Notes: generated from the sequence alone by a model not told the origin. Shown: positions 41,152 through 51,154, numbered from the stretch's first letter. The stretch: DNA of 64,000 nucleotides from Pseudanabaena sp. M53BS1SP1A06MG (GCA_020404105.1 JADBWH010000029.1:1-64000), one strand, 5' to 3'. Translations and numbers: made by a program.

Positions 41152-43125
41152 TCAGTTTTTCAAGGCAATTTCTTTAGAGATTGTTGCCGCTAGTGGTAAC
41201 TCGCAACGATCTTGATATACGCTTAGGTCAAACCAGAAGGTTGTACCCACACCGATCTCACTCTTAATGTGAATCGTGCTATGGTGCTTTTCGATGATAT
41301 TACGGACGATCGATAGACCTAAGCCAGTGCCTTCGAGAGTATGTACTTTATCCTCAACACGATAAAAACGATCAAATACGCGATCGCAATCTTCCGCAGG
41401 AATTCCACAACCAGTATCCTCAACCTCGACTCGCACATAGTTAATAATGCGATGGGGTTGGGTAGTAGTTTGATCTTGCCAAGGATAAACACGAATTATG
41501 ACTTTACCGCCAGATTCAGTGAATTTGAGAGCATTGCCAACAAGATTTGATAAAACCTGTAAAGTCAAATCATAGTTACCCCAAATTCTCTCAAGATTTG
41601 GCGCAATTTCTTGTATTAGCTCAATACCTTTAGAGGAAGCATTGAGTTTATAGGTGCGTACCGTTTGTTCAACCGTTTCGGATAGATCGATCGCTGAGAA
41701 ATGATATTGACGACCTGACTCTAGGCGCGAGAGATCTAAGACATCATTGACAAGGCGCGTTAAGCGATCAGTCTCATTATTTGCCGTGCCGAGAAATTCT
41801 TTTTTCTGTTCATCACTTAACTCATCACCATATTCATGCAAAGTCTCAATAAAGGACTTGATATTAAATAAGGGTGTACGTAACTCATGGCTAACATTGC
41901 TAATAAAGCGGCTTTGGGCAGCATTTAGCTCCACCTCACGGGTGATATCCTGAATTGTAATCGCAATTCCCTTAATTTCGTTGCTGGAACTGAGTACACT
42001 GGTAATCCAGATTCTAAAGGCATGGTCTAGCAATGAGTCTCCCTTATCTCCCGATGCCATAATCCGAAATTCACTCCCCTCGCGATCGCCTGTAGCAATT
42101 TGCATAAGTGATCGCCCTAATTCTTCACTGAGACGCTCTGGTAAAATATTCAGAATACTTTTACCTTTCCAGCTACTATTTTCCGCATCCTGCTCCCAGC
42201 CCATGATTTTAATTGCCGCAGGGTTAGCAAGGACAATTCGCATATCCGAGTCGAGTAATAACGCCCCATCCGCGATCATTGATACTAAGGTTTCTAGCTT
42301 TGCCTTTTGAGCAGTTAACTCCTCAATATTTTGCTCCTCATAGGTTTTCAGACGCTGAGCCATTTCATTAAAACTCCGAATCAATTCCCCTAATTCGCCA
42401 CCAAAAGGCAGATCAATGCGCTGCTTAAAATTACCACTGGCAATATTTTGTACCCCTGCCACTAGTTCTCGTAGTGGTCGAGTAATGGTTACCGCATTTG
42501 AGGCAGCCCCTAAAATGACCATTGCCCAAATCGACACAAATACGGCTGTGGTGACATCTAAGGTCAGGCTCGAAGATGCAACTGCTGTAGGATTGGGATT
42601 TATCCCGATCGCAATAATTCCTAAGGATTTCCCATTATGTTGTAGATTTACAAAAATATCGGTTACTTCGCCCTGTGGTGTAATATGCTGACGTACTAAA
42701 GGTCGATCAGGGCGCGTCGTTGGGTCTTCGGGTAGCTGAATCCGTCTCCTGATGCTTAGCGAATTTTGCACTTCATTGGAGTTAAACGGGATACCATAAA
42801 AAATTTCACCATCGGGATCGGCGTAAAGAATATAGCGAATGCTAGAGCTACTATCGTAAAATTCTTTAGATAGACGTGTTACTTCCTCTAGATCATTTTT
42901 CGCAACTAAAGGGGCAACATTAGCAGCAAGTAACAATCCTAAGTCTTTGCCAAAGCGCGTATCATTGAGGCGGGCATCGGTCTGAATATCATTGACCGCC
43001 CAAAATGTGACCGCACTCATTAACAAAGATACTAACAGTGTAATCAGAGCCATTAGCTTGGTTTGTAGTGAAAACTCTGTCCACCAACGTCGAGGTGTAT
43101 TGTAAATTTGAATCAAAAAGTTCAT
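41152..43125 (-). CDS. nblS: sensor histidine kinase NblS/Hik33 (DspA)
   Basis: The essential cyanobacterial stress sensor for high light, cold and nutrient stress. I take the ATG at 43123-43125 (MNFLIQIYNTPRRWWTEFSL), giving 657 residues, close to Hik33 of Synechocystis (663); the frame to 43272 is an artefact. Domains in order: membrane helix (25-45), extracytoplasmic sensor, second helix (about 195-215), HAMP (TITRPLRELVAGVQNIASGN), PAS (about 280-400), HisKA with phosphoacceptor FISNVSHELRTPLFNIKSF, and HATPase with N, G1 (DTGCGIPAED) and G2 (GTGLGLSIVRNI) boxes. All catalytic residues are present. It is divergent from the acidic membrane protein gene with an 81-base gap. Partner regulators are not in the window. 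Confidence 0.95.
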   Translation of the reverse strand: MNFLIQIYNTPRRWWTEFSLQTKLMALITLLVSLLMSAVTFWAVNDIQTDARLNDTRFGKDLGLLLAANVAPLVAKNDLEEVTRLSKEFYDSSSSIRYILYADPDGEIFYGIPFNSNEVQNSLSIRRRIQLPEDPTTRPDRPLVRQHITPQGEVTDIFVNLQHNGKSLGIIAIGINPNPTAVASSSLTLDVTTAVFVSIWAMVILGAASNAVTITRPLRELVAGVQNIASGNFKQRIDLPFGGELGELIRSFNEMAQRLKTYEEQNIEELTAQKAKLETLVSMIADGALLLDSDMRIVLANPAAIKIMGWEQDAENSSWKGKSILNILPERLSEELGRSLMQIATGDREGSEFRIMASGDKGDSLLDHAFRIWITSVLSSSNEIKGIAITIQDITREVELNAAQSRFISNVSHELRTPLFNIKSFIETLHEYGDELSDEQKKEFLGTANNETDRLTRLVNDVLDLSRLESGRQYHFSAIDLSETVEQTVRTYKLNASSKGIELIQEIAPNLERIWGNYDLTLQVLSNLVGNALKFTESGGKVIIRVYPWQDQTTTQPHRIINYVRVEVEDTGCGIPAEDCDRVFDRFYRVEDKVHTLEGTGLGLSIVRNIIEKHHSTIHIKSEIGVGTTFWFDLSVYQDRCELPLAATISKEIALKN

Positions 43126-43206
43126 CTTTTTGTAGGCATTTGTTAGATTTTTGTATGGCTTTTCGGTTAATATGTGCGATCGAAACGCAAGGATGAGGAT
43201 CTCAAG

Positions 43207-44805
43207 ATGGATGAGGCTACTATTGTCAGTGCGATACAGGCAGACCTTCAAAACTATAAAGTAAAAGCCCAAATCCGACGCAAGGAATCTCAGCTACATG
43301 TTCTAATCTCTAGAGCCGAAGGCGATGAGATTGACTATGCATCTCTCTATGATATTGTGAAACGCCGTGTTGATAAGCTAGGTATCGAATGGGCAAATAG
43401 TTTAGTACTATATGGCAAAATTGCTGGAGCCAAACATCCCGAGTGGCGAAAAAAAGGTGATTTAAAGCCGCCTTTACCTTTAATTGAATTTGATCTCGAT
43501 GACCTAGAAGAATTAGAAGGGCTAGAAGATCTAGTCAATCTCACTTTACCAACAGAAACCATTGATAAGACTTCGACTCAAGTAAAAGAGCTTAAGTCCG
43601 AGAGTCACGAAAATTTTGAAAGTTTTAAGCAAAGCATTGAGAATGACCTAAGAAGAGCAGCTTTAAAAAATGGTAATAATAATGATATTAATGTGAGTGG
43701 CAATGGGATTCACAAAAAAGAGCGGACTGAGGACTTTGATTTTGGGGATTTAGATTTTGGGGAATTTAAACTAGATAATCTCAATCAAAAAACCTTTAAG
43801 TTAGACAAACTAGAACCAACTCCTCTTGATGCGGATGCTTTTGATTTAAAGCATCCATCTCTAAATAATCGATCGCCTGTAGATAAAGACACTTGGTTAG
43901 ATGATAATCTTGCCTCAGACCAAACCACAATGGCAATGCCATTGCTGCCCCCACCACCATTGCCACCTAAAAAACAGATTCCGAAACCTAGCGATGAGAT
44001 TGAAAATCAGCCAGAACTAGCAGATACAACTGCATCTAAATCCAAATCATTGCTTATATCTAGTGTCTTTATAGTCCTAGCAATCAGTGTCGTGGGGATA
44101 TGTGGTTGGCTCCTATGGGAGAGGTCACTACAGCAAAAATATATTGCCAATGCCCGTGATCTGAGCAACCAAACTCTCAATCCCAAAACAGCAACAAAAT
44201 TAGAATCTCTGACTGAAACTCGTAATCATTTACAGTTAACTATTTTACAACTGGAAGATATTCCTGAGCGTCCTGCTTCATTGTATACAGATGCTCAAGT
44301 TGAGTTAACAACACTGCGTCCGAAGTTAGAGGAATTTGATCGCAAGATTAATCTAGAGCAGGATGCGAATAAGAAGTTGGAGTCAGCAAAGAATGGTACG
44401 ATTGAGGCAGCTAAACTAGTCCAAAATCCACCTCATAAATCTACTGTTTGGAAATCTGCTCAAGAGAAGCGTCAACAAGCGATCAAATTATTGGAAGAAG
44501 TTCCTACCGATTCTTTGCTATACGCTGATGCTCAAAAAGCACTCAAAATCTATCGTTCTGAATTAGTCCAAATCAGCAAATGGGTAGATATACAACAGAG
44601 AGCTGAGTCGGCAGCAGCTAATGTCAATCCTATTGTCGCGAATCAATTAAAGCAGTTGAAGAGCAAAGCTCCAGAAAAGCTGAAATTTTTACCTCAATGC
44701 AAGATTATTTTACAACCGCAAATTTCTAATTTGGATGGTCAAAGGGTAGGATTGCCCACAGTTACGCTCACTGAATATCTATGTGCCTATTTCTGGGATT
44801 CATAG
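43207..44805 (+). CDS. hypothetical acidic protein with one membrane helix
   Basis: 532 residues from the ATG at 43207; the GTG-type upstream start at 43174 is less likely. Residues 1-85 form a compact basic domain (IVSAIQADLQNYKVKAQIRR, then DYASLYDIVKRRVDKLG). A very acidic segment (FDLDDLEELEGLEDLVN) and repeated FGDLDFGEFKLDNL/FKLDKLEP-type motifs follow. Then come a proline cluster (LLPPPPLPPKK, about 240-250), one membrane helix (LLISSVFIVLAISVVGICGW, about 281-300) and a C-terminal extracytoplasmic coiled-coil half. I recognise no family. A role linked to the divergent nblS is possible only by position. Confidence 0.75.
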   Translation: MDEATIVSAIQADLQNYKVKAQIRRKESQLHVLISRAEGDEIDYASLYDIVKRRVDKLGIEWANSLVLYGKIAGAKHPEWRKKGDLKPPLPLIEFDLDDLEELEGLEDLVNLTLPTETIDKTSTQVKELKSESHENFESFKQSIENDLRRAALKNGNNNDINVSGNGIHKKERTEDFDFGDLDFGEFKLDNLNQKTFKLDKLEPTPLDADAFDLKHPSLNNRSPVDKDTWLDDNLASDQTTMAMPLLPPPPLPPKKQIPKPSDEIENQPELADTTASKSKSLLISSVFIVLAISVVGICGWLLWERSLQQKYIANARDLSNQTLNPKTATKLESLTETRNHLQLTILQLEDIPERPASLYTDAQVELTTLRPKLEEFDRKINLEQDANKKLESAKNGTIEAAKLVQNPPHKSTVWKSAQEKRQQAIKLLEEVPTDSLLYADAQKALKIYRSELVQISKWVDIQQRAESAAANVNPIVANQLKQLKSKAPEKLKFLPQCKIILQPQISNLDGQRVGLPTVTLTEYLCAYFWDS

Positions 44806-44907
44806 CTTTGTTTTCGAGTAAAGTTTGAACGTATCGCTGAGCAATATGTGTAAACTTTGTTGATTGTTTAGCTCCAAAACTTTGATAACTACTGAGTGGG
44901 ATTTTCC

Positions 44908-45642
44908 ATGACTTACTCACTGCGAATTGTCGATATGGCTGAGAGCGATCGCCCAAGGGAAAGATTGCTGAGCCAAGGAGTTCGCAGTCTTTCTAATGCA
45001 GAATTAGTGGCGATCCTACTAGGCACGGGACAGGGAGCAGGCAAACTCTCGGCTGTGGGTTTGGGGCAGTTGATTTTGCAGACTATTAGCAAAGACCGCA
45101 CTGGTGATCCTGTAGCAGCTTTGCAGACTGTATCCGCCGAAGAACTGATGCAAATCGAGGGGGTCGGTCCTGCTAAGGCAACGGCAATTTTGGCAGCGAT
45201 CGAATTAGGGAAAAGGGCACTTTATGCCAAGCCGCCTGATTTAACCGAAGTAACTGATCCAGCGATCGCGGCGGCGGCTCTGAGTCAAGATCTAATGTGG
45301 CAACCGCAGGAACGCTTGGCTGTAGTCATGCTCAACAACAAAAATCGCATTATTGCCCAACGGGTGATTACCATTGGTACTGCGACAGAAACCCTTGCCC
45401 ACCCTCGTGATATTTTTCGAGAAGTGCTGAAAAGTGGAGCAGTCCGTCTGATTGTGGCGCACAATCATCCATCAGGGAATACTACGCCTAGTCCTGAAGA
45501 TATTAATCTGACACGCCAATTATTAGAAGCTGCAAGGATGCTCAGTATTCCTCTCTTAGATCATTTAATTTTAGGGAACGGAACCTTTTCGAGTATTCGT
45601 GAAGTATCAACATTATGGAAAGAGGTTCCACAATCAGAGTAA
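44908..45642 (+). CDS. radC: RadC family JAB-domain protein (UPF0758)
   Basis: 244 residues from the ATG at 44908 ([20 protein letters not shown]). It has an N-terminal helix-hairpin-helix region (about 20-105: [33 protein letters not shown]). The C-terminal JAB/MPN domain has the JAMM metal motif [15 protein letters not shown] (about 187-201). The glutamate of JAMM and the HxHx7SxxD arrangement are intact, so metal binding is likely. The E. coli RadC repair role has been questioned, so the function remains uncertain. It is followed by dus in the same direction. Confidence 0.93.
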   Translation: MTYSLRIVDMAESDRPRERLLSQGVRSLSNAELVAILLGTGQGAGKLSAVGLGQLILQTISKDRTGDPVAALQTVSAEELMQIEGVGPAKATAILAAIELGKRALYAKPPDLTEVTDPAIAAAALSQDLMWQPQERLAVVMLNNKNRIIAQRVITIGTATETLAHPRDIFREVLKSGAVRLIVAHNHPSGNTTPSPEDINLTRQLLEAARMLSIPLLDHLILGNGTFSSIREVSTLWKEVPQSE

Positions 45643-45746
45643 GATTGCAGGGCTAGTAGATAGCTTAACCATAGCGATCGCTTTTTTGCTACTTTACATT
45701 GATGGCTATTCTGTCTCAAAAATTGCTGTCATAGAAAACTAAAATT

Positions 45747-46793
45747 GTGTCTTTGAGACCTCTACCATCACCTATTTTATCTGGACAACCTCTGACAGCA
45801 CTTGCCCCGATGCAGGACGTAACCGATCTTGCTTTCATGCAAATGCTCAGTGAATATGGCTGTCCTGATTATTACGTGACTGAATATTTTCGGGTATACG
45901 CCAACTCTAATCTTGATAAAAAGATTCTCAAATCAATCACCTGTAATACAACGAGTAGACCTGTATTTGCTCAATTAATTGGTGAAAGCATTCCTGATAT
46001 GTTGCGGATTACTCAGCAGCTTACCAAATACCCGATCGCAGGCATCGATCTTAACCTTGGCTGTCCTGCGCCGCGTGTCTATCGCAAAAATGTCGGAGGT
46101 GGACTATTGCGCGAACCTGAAACCATTGAACGGATTTTTGATGCTTTGCGATCGCAAATTTCGGGACTGTTTACCGTGAAAATGCGCGTAGGTTTTGACT
46201 CGATAGATAATTTTGAGAAGCTATTGCAATTAATCAATCAATATCAAATTGATATGCTCAGCTTGCATGGACGCACAGTCAAGGAGTTATATCGTGGTGA
46301 AGTGCATTATGACTTGATCCGACATGCTGTGCAAACTGTAAACTGTCCTGTGTTAGCTAATGGCAATGTCACTTCTTACCTTAAAGCTGAACAGATTTTA
46401 AAAGAAACGGGTGCGGCAGGTGTGATGATTGGGCGATCAGCAATTCGTAATCCTTGGATTTTTCAACAAATACGCGATCACTTTGCTGGTAAACCTGTCC
46501 AAATTGTTAACCTTGCGGATGTGCATAAATATATTCAGCATCTATTCGCGATTACTTGCCAAGATACGCTCAGAGAGAAATCCCATGTCAATAGTTTGAA
46601 AAAGTTCCTCAACTTCATTGGTACTAGTATTGATCCCGATGGTAAATTTTTAAGAGAAATGCGTTTGGTGCAATCTAAACAAGAGCTTTTTGACTTGTGC
46701 GATCACCATTTATTGACAAATCCTCAACGTCCCTTTGCGATCGAACCATTTGAAAGTCTAATAGCGCGTCCTAGTTGTGAATCCTGCGAATAA
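45747..46793 (+). CDS. dus: tRNA-dihydrouridine synthase
   Basis: A 348-residue flavoenzyme that reduces uridine to dihydrouridine in tRNA. The TIM barrel begins LTALAPMQDVTDLAFMQML. The catalytic cysteine is in IDLNLGCPAPRVYRKNVGGG, with further FMN-site motifs KMRVGF, LHGRTVKELYRGEV, LANGNVTS and GVMIGRSAIRNPWIF. The start is GTG 45747 (no in-frame ATG nearby). It resembles DusC-like cyanobacterial members, and the exact tRNA positions cannot be told. It ends with a short Cys pair (PSCESCE). Confidence 0.93.
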   Translation: MSLRPLPSPILSGQPLTALAPMQDVTDLAFMQMLSEYGCPDYYVTEYFRVYANSNLDKKILKSITCNTTSRPVFAQLIGESIPDMLRITQQLTKYPIAGIDLNLGCPAPRVYRKNVGGGLLREPETIERIFDALRSQISGLFTVKMRVGFDSIDNFEKLLQLINQYQIDMLSLHGRTVKELYRGEVHYDLIRHAVQTVNCPVLANGNVTSYLKAEQILKETGAAGVMIGRSAIRNPWIFQQIRDHFAGKPVQIVNLADVHKYIQHLFAITCQDTLREKSHVNSLKKFLNFIGTSIDPDGKFLREMRLVQSKQELFDLCDHHLLTNPQRPFAIEPFESLIARPSCESCE

Positions 46794-46802
46794 GAGCATT
46801 AG

Positions 46803-47140
46803 AAATTACGCAAACTGTACGAATTTATTAAGTTTAAGACTTACGCAAAATAACCAATAACTCAAGTTCTTGACTCAAAGCTAAAGTCAGCTAAAGCGGG
46901 CTCAAGAACGTTTGTAATCAACCCGTTTTAACGGGGTTTAAGCTTTCAGCCTGTAATTTACAGCCTATTGAGGCTTTGAGTAGTACAGAAATATTTTTGA
47001 AAGTGGCGCTTTGCGCCACTTTCAAAAATATTTCTGGGTTTTGAGTAAGCGCAAAGCGCTGTATTACAGGGGTATTGCATAAGTCCTATAGGTTTAAGGT
47101 ATGTAATACGGGCGAAGCTCTCACTACATCTACTCAATTC
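46803..47140. repeat. mosaic of family C fragments and family D repeat, copy D2
   Basis: From 46803 a partial family C end (ACGCAAACTGTACGAATTTA) leads into D2 (46893-47088: GCTAAAGCGGGCTCAAGAAC, GTAATCAACCCGTTTTAACG). D2 is interrupted by a hairpin with AAATATTTTTGAAAGTGGCG and its complement around GTGGCGC-TTT-GCGCCAC (near 46988-47032), plus GCGCAAAGCGC. Another damaged family C core follows (47088-47140). It looks like nested insertion of small repeats. Confidence 0.65.
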
Positions 47141-47141
47141 T

Positions 47142-47258
47142 AAGGGACTTGACGAGAAAAAAGGTATCACCGAGTTTGTATAGCTTCGACTTCGCTCAGC
47201 CAACTTTGGCTGAGCGAAGTCGAAGCCGTAGGCACTTTAATTAATCGTAAGTTCCTTA
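47142..47258. repeat. family B palindromic repeat, copy B4
   Basis: A complete copy from TAAGGGACTTGACGAGAAAA to GTAAGTTCCTTA. Its terminal TTA (47256-47258) is the stop codon of the TldD-like gene on the minus strand. Confidence 0.85.
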
Positions 47259-48629
47259 CAAAGTAAATGTAAATTTGTTGACTAGCATTCCTGGAGCAAA
47301 AATACCTCCTAGCGATCGCTTTTCATAAGTACCCGTATCGGGGATAAATTCACAGAAATCAGTAAGATTTTCAAGATTATCGCCAAAGAAATCATAAATA
47401 CTGTCATCAAAGCGGAGATTCTCAATTGGTGCAATAAATTCGCCATTTTCTACCCAAAAACAAGCATATCGGGTCATACCTGTAATGCGACCACCTGTGC
47501 GATCGCTCCAGTTTAGGTAATGCAAATTAGATAAGTAGAGTCCCGTATCTAATTGTTTGAGAATATCAGCTTCAGCTAAATTACCTGTGGCAACTTCAGG
47601 CGATCGCATCGCTTCCCCGCTACCTGCTCCATTGGCTTTTTTGTTGTATTCCTTGGCACTGCGTGAGCTAACGAGAGTATTTACTAGCTTGCCGTTACTA
47701 ATAATCGGTAAATATTCAGGGGCGACTTCACCGAGATCATTAAAGCGAGGTACATTACCATGAATAAAATTTTCACTCAGGGATAGCAATGGGGAGAGCA
47801 TGCGTTCTTGATTTTTTAGCTTAAGAAGAGCGCTACTGCCCTGCTGAAAGCTTGCTTCTCCCACACTCCATGTCAAAAATCCAAATAGTTCTGAGGAAGC
47901 GGCAGGGGCGAAATAGGCATGATATTGTCCTCGGTCTACAGTTTTGCTAGGTCTTTGCAAAGCGATTGATTGTTGTTGCGATCGCTCAATCTGGAATTTG
48001 TAATCTTGATTTTGCCAATCTTTGCCTGCATAAATTCCTTTAACTGCTTTTTCACCCGAACTGGTCTGCACAAATATGGAATAATCCACAAAAAACGAAT
48101 CCGTCGCAAACCAATGTCTTTGCCCTGCGGAGTTGGCACTAGCCCGAATGATCGAACCTGAGGCATAGAAACCTGTAAAGTCAATGTTATTGATCGGTTC
48201 GAGAATTGTGGCGATCGCTTCTTCTGGTGGTAATAAATTACCTTGATAAACTTCGCGACTTGAGCCTTGATTTTCGGGGATGACTAGATAAGGATTTTCA
48301 GGAATTTGCACTATTTCTTGGCGTAAATAGTTAAGACTGGCAGTGGCGTGGGCTATATCGATCGCGTGATCGCTGGTAAATGGAAACTCAGCATTGGCTT
48401 CACGCTGATTATAGATAAGTGATATGGTCACATTCCCATCGGCAACCAGCCCTGATTGACGTACCTTTGCATGATTAAATCGAGTGAACTGACTGCGCTC
48501 ACTCGTCAAGCTAATAGTTAGGTATTCACCAAAACGGAGACTATTAATTAAATAATCAGCAAGCTTGTAAAATACGTGCTCCAAAGTTTGCTCTTCCGAA
48601 TTTCTGATCATTAAAGTTATGTCTCTCAT
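47256..48629 (-). CDS. TldD/PmbA-family protein
   Basis: A 457-residue member of the TldD/TldE(PmbA) family, metallopeptidases that work as heterodimers and process unfolded peptides and some RiPPs. Family features include the N-terminal alpha/beta domain (TRFNHAKVRQSGLVADGNVT) and C-terminal blocks such as FGFLTWSVGEASFQQGSSAL and ANGAGSGEAMRSPEV. It ends in the typical GGIFAPGMLVNKFTF. No HExxxH zinc motif of TldD is visible, so it is closer to the PmbA/TldE type, which lacks metal. No tldD partner lies in the window. The stop codon is formed by repeat B4. Confidence 0.82.
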   Translation of the reverse strand: MRDITLMIRNSEEQTLEHVFYKLADYLINSLRFGEYLTISLTSERSQFTRFNHAKVRQSGLVADGNVTISLIYNQREANAEFPFTSDHAIDIAHATASLNYLRQEIVQIPENPYLVIPENQGSSREVYQGNLLPPEEAIATILEPINNIDFTGFYASGSIIRASANSAGQRHWFATDSFFVDYSIFVQTSSGEKAVKGIYAGKDWQNQDYKFQIERSQQQSIALQRPSKTVDRGQYHAYFAPAASSELFGFLTWSVGEASFQQGSSALLKLKNQERMLSPLLSLSENFIHGNVPRFNDLGEVAPEYLPIISNGKLVNTLVSSRSAKEYNKKANGAGSGEAMRSPEVATGNLAEADILKQLDTGLYLSNLHYLNWSDRTGGRITGMTRYACFWVENGEFIAPIENLRFDDSIYDFFGDNLENLTDFCEFIPDTGTYEKRSLGGIFAPGMLVNKFTFTL

Positions 48630-48729
48630 TAATCTCTTATCGGTCTTAGGGACTAGTTGCTGACAAAGACAACATTCTCAAGAAAACCCCCTATCAATCT
48701 TACGTTAATCTATTGCCATCCTAAATGGT

Positions 48730-48822
48730 TAGGACTTACGCAAACCGAACGAATTTCTTAGGATTGAGCTAGATGTGGTGCGGGCGAAGCCCGCACCACA
48801 TCTACCCAATGCGTAAGTCCTA
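48730..48822. repeat. family C palindromic repeat, copy C5
   Basis: Full copy (TAGGACTTACGCAAACCGAA, core GGTGCGGGC-GAA-GCCCGCACC, AATGCGTAAGTCCTA) between the divergent TldD-like gene and ktrB. The rest of 48630-48940 holds no gene. Confidence 0.88.
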
Positions 48823-48940
48823 ATGGTTTCTAAATGGTTTGTGCAAGCGCTGCCTCCCATCTTTTGTTTTTTTGATTCAGCACAACACGCTATAACTAGC
48901 GATCGCTATAGAATTAATGTTGTAATTTATAGACATAGAT

Positions 48941-50275
48941 GTGAATCCTGCTAGAACCATATGTTTTGGCTTTTTAGCCGTTATCTCATTTGGCACATTG
49001 TTATTGATGCTGCCCTTATCTTCCAGTAACGGCACATGGACAGACCCAATTACGGCTCTGTTTACATCAACATCAGCAGTATGTGTGACAGGGCTTTCGG
49101 TGGTTGATGTGGGCAAGTTTTATTCCTTTTGGGGACAACTCTTTTTGACGGGTTTAGTCCAAGTAGGTGGATTGGGCTATATGACCGCAACTTCGATCCT
49201 GCTATTACTCATTGGTCGTAAATTTAGCTTGCGAGACAAAATCACCCTTCAGCAATCCTTAGATATCCCTGGCATTCGTGGTGGACTGCAATTAGTGAAG
49301 TCCATCATTGCTGTGACCATGCTATTTGAACTCACAGGTGTATTGCTCCTCATTCCGATCTTTAATCAAAAGATGAGTTTTCAGGAGAGTGTCTGGCAAG
49401 CAATTTTTCACAGTGTAAATGCTTTTAATAATGCAGGATTTAGCCTATTTACAGATAACTTAATGGGCTATGTGAAGACCCCGATGGTGAGCATCATTAT
49501 TGGTTTGCTGATTATATTTGGTGGGATTGGCTATCAGGTAATTTTAGAAGGTTATCTCTGGATTCGTACTAAGTTTTCGCGTAGCCGTGACTATATTTCG
49601 TTTAGCTTGACCTTTTGCGTTGTGACCAGTACGACGATCGCTTTATTGCTATTTGGGACTCTTACTTTCTGGTTGACCGAATTTCACAATAATGACACTC
49701 TTGGCAACCTATCACTATTTGAACAAATTGTGGCTGCATGGTTTCAGTCTGTCAGCACCCGTACTGCAGGATTTAACACAATTGATAACGGTAAAATGAC
49801 GGTAACAGCAATGTTTATCTCGATCACCCTGATGTTCATTGGTGCAAGTCCAGGCAGTACAGGCGGGGGGATTAAAACTACTACGGCTAGAATCTTGGCA
49901 AGTTGCACAGGCGCAGCTTTGCAAGGTCGCGATCAAGTTAATCTGTACAGGCTCCAAGTTCCCAATGGTCTCATTTTGAAAGCCGTTGGTGTGGCGGTAG
50001 GCTCACTATTTACCGTGATTTGCTCCACGGGTTTACTATCACTGACAGATCACAATATGAGCTTTATCAGCATCTTATTTGAGGCAACCTCTGCTTTTGC
50101 TACAGTTGGTCTATCCACAGGCATTACCAGTGCGTTGTCCCCCGCAGGTCGGCTGGTGATCATTGCGACGATGTATATCGGTCGAGTGGGTGTATTGCTA
50201 TTGATGGCTGCGATATTTACCGATACCAAACCTAGTTTGATTAAATATCCTCAAGAGTCGATGTTAGTTGGATAA
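48941..50275 (+). CDS. ktrB: KtrB-type potassium/sodium-coupled K+ transporter (TrkH family)
   Basis: A 444-residue membrane protein forming the ion-conducting subunit of a Ktr system. It shows the four pore-loop repeats of the TrkH/KtrB fold, for example STSAVCVTGLSVVDVGKFYS (loop 1), FHSVNAFNNAGFSL (loop 2), QSVSTRTAGFNTIDNGKMT (loop 3) and EATSAFATVGLSTGIT (loop 4). The gating region GASPGSTGGGIKTTTARIL lies between them. The start is GTG 48941. The regulatory subunit gene ktrA lies 78 bases downstream, so they form an operon. In cyanobacteria Ktr matters for osmotic stress (family knowledge). Confidence 0.93.
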   Translation: MNPARTICFGFLAVISFGTLLLMLPLSSSNGTWTDPITALFTSTSAVCVTGLSVVDVGKFYSFWGQLFLTGLVQVGGLGYMTATSILLLLIGRKFSLRDKITLQQSLDIPGIRGGLQLVKSIIAVTMLFELTGVLLLIPIFNQKMSFQESVWQAIFHSVNAFNNAGFSLFTDNLMGYVKTPMVSIIIGLLIIFGGIGYQVILEGYLWIRTKFSRSRDYISFSLTFCVVTSTTIALLLFGTLTFWLTEFHNNDTLGNLSLFEQIVAAWFQSVSTRTAGFNTIDNGKMTVTAMFISITLMFIGASPGSTGGGIKTTTARILASCTGAALQGRDQVNLYRLQVPNGLILKAVGVAVGSLFTVICSTGLLSLTDHNMSFISILFEATSAFATVGLSTGITSALSPAGRLVIIATMYIGRVGVLLLMAAIFTDTKPSLIKYPQESMLVG

Positions 50276-50353
50276 TTTGGTTAGTGTTTATCAGCAAAGA
50301 TAGCGCTAACAATTTTTGGACTTGGCATAAAGTAAAAAATTAAGGAAATTTCT

Positions 50354-51130
50354 GTGGATATCTCATCGTTAAGCTTTTTTCGGAGTCTCCGTCCCGAAAA
50401 TAAACAGTTTGCAGTTATTGGTTTAGGTCGTTTTGGTCGATCCGTATGTTTCACCCTCGATCGCCTAGGGCTTGAGGTATTGGCTGCCGACAAAGATGAG
50501 GAGCGTGTCAGTCAACTCAGGGCTGAAAATTTGGCAGCCCATTGCATTCAACTAGATTCAACTAATCCCCTTGCCTTAAAAGAGTCAGGGATTTTAGAAA
50601 TTGATACTGTAATTGTAGCGATCGGTAATTTTTTAGAAGAGAGTATCGTTACAACCCTAAATGTCAAGGAGGCAGGAGTTAATCATGTTGTGGCTAAGGC
50701 TTCATCAGAGGTACATGGGACTTTGCTGAAGAAAGTGGGCGCAGATCTAGTGGTTTATCCAGAAGCAGAAATGGGCTGTGCTTTAGCGCGATCGCTCACC
50801 CAAAGAGGCATCCTCGAACGATTTGAGCTAGATCCAGATAACAGCATTGTGGAAGTGATGGTTCCTGAAGAATTTGATGGGAAGACAATTTTAGACCTCA
50901 AGCTCCGTAGCCATTATGGAGTAAATGTGATTGCGGTTAGCCAAAATCAAAAGTTTGAAATTAATCCTGATCCTCATCAAAAGCTATCTAGAGGCTCAGC
51001 GATCGTGGTGATTGGTAGCAACAAAAATATTAGCCGCCTTCCCATTTCCTGTGATTTGTTTAATCCAGATGGTACATCGGTTACAACTCAGTTACCCTTA
51101 CATCGCTCATCGGAAGTGAAACTCAAGTAG
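50354..51130 (+). CDS. ktrA: KtrA-type regulatory subunit (RCK/TrkA-N and TrkA-C)
   Basis: A 258-residue cytoplasmic gating protein for KtrB. It has an N-terminal Rossmann RCK domain with the nucleotide-binding FAVIGLGRFGRSVCFTLDRL and the acidic residue in AADKDEERV. A hinge with VGADLVVYPEAEMGCALAR follows, then a C-terminal TrkA-C domain (about 160-235). The start is GTG 50354 with AAGGAAA upstream. It is slightly longer than Bacillus KtrA because of an N-terminal extension and a C-terminal tail. A stem GTTAGTG/CGCTAAC lies in the 78-base gap behind ktrB. Confidence 0.92.
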   Translation: MDISSLSFFRSLRPENKQFAVIGLGRFGRSVCFTLDRLGLEVLAADKDEERVSQLRAENLAAHCIQLDSTNPLALKESGILEIDTVIVAIGNFLEESIVTTLNVKEAGVNHVVAKASSEVHGTLLKKVGADLVVYPEAEMGCALARSLTQRGILERFELDPDNSIVEVMVPEEFDGKTILDLKLRSHYGVNVIAVSQNQKFEINPDPHQKLSRGSAIVVIGSNKNISRLPISCDLFNPDGTSVTTQLPLHRSSEVKLK

Positions 51131-51154
51131 TTTTTAAGAGAAGATTTTAGAAAA

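Noticed and set aside
44896-44907. GTG at 44896 as start of radC
   Set aside because: The ATG at 44908 gives the usual family N-terminus.
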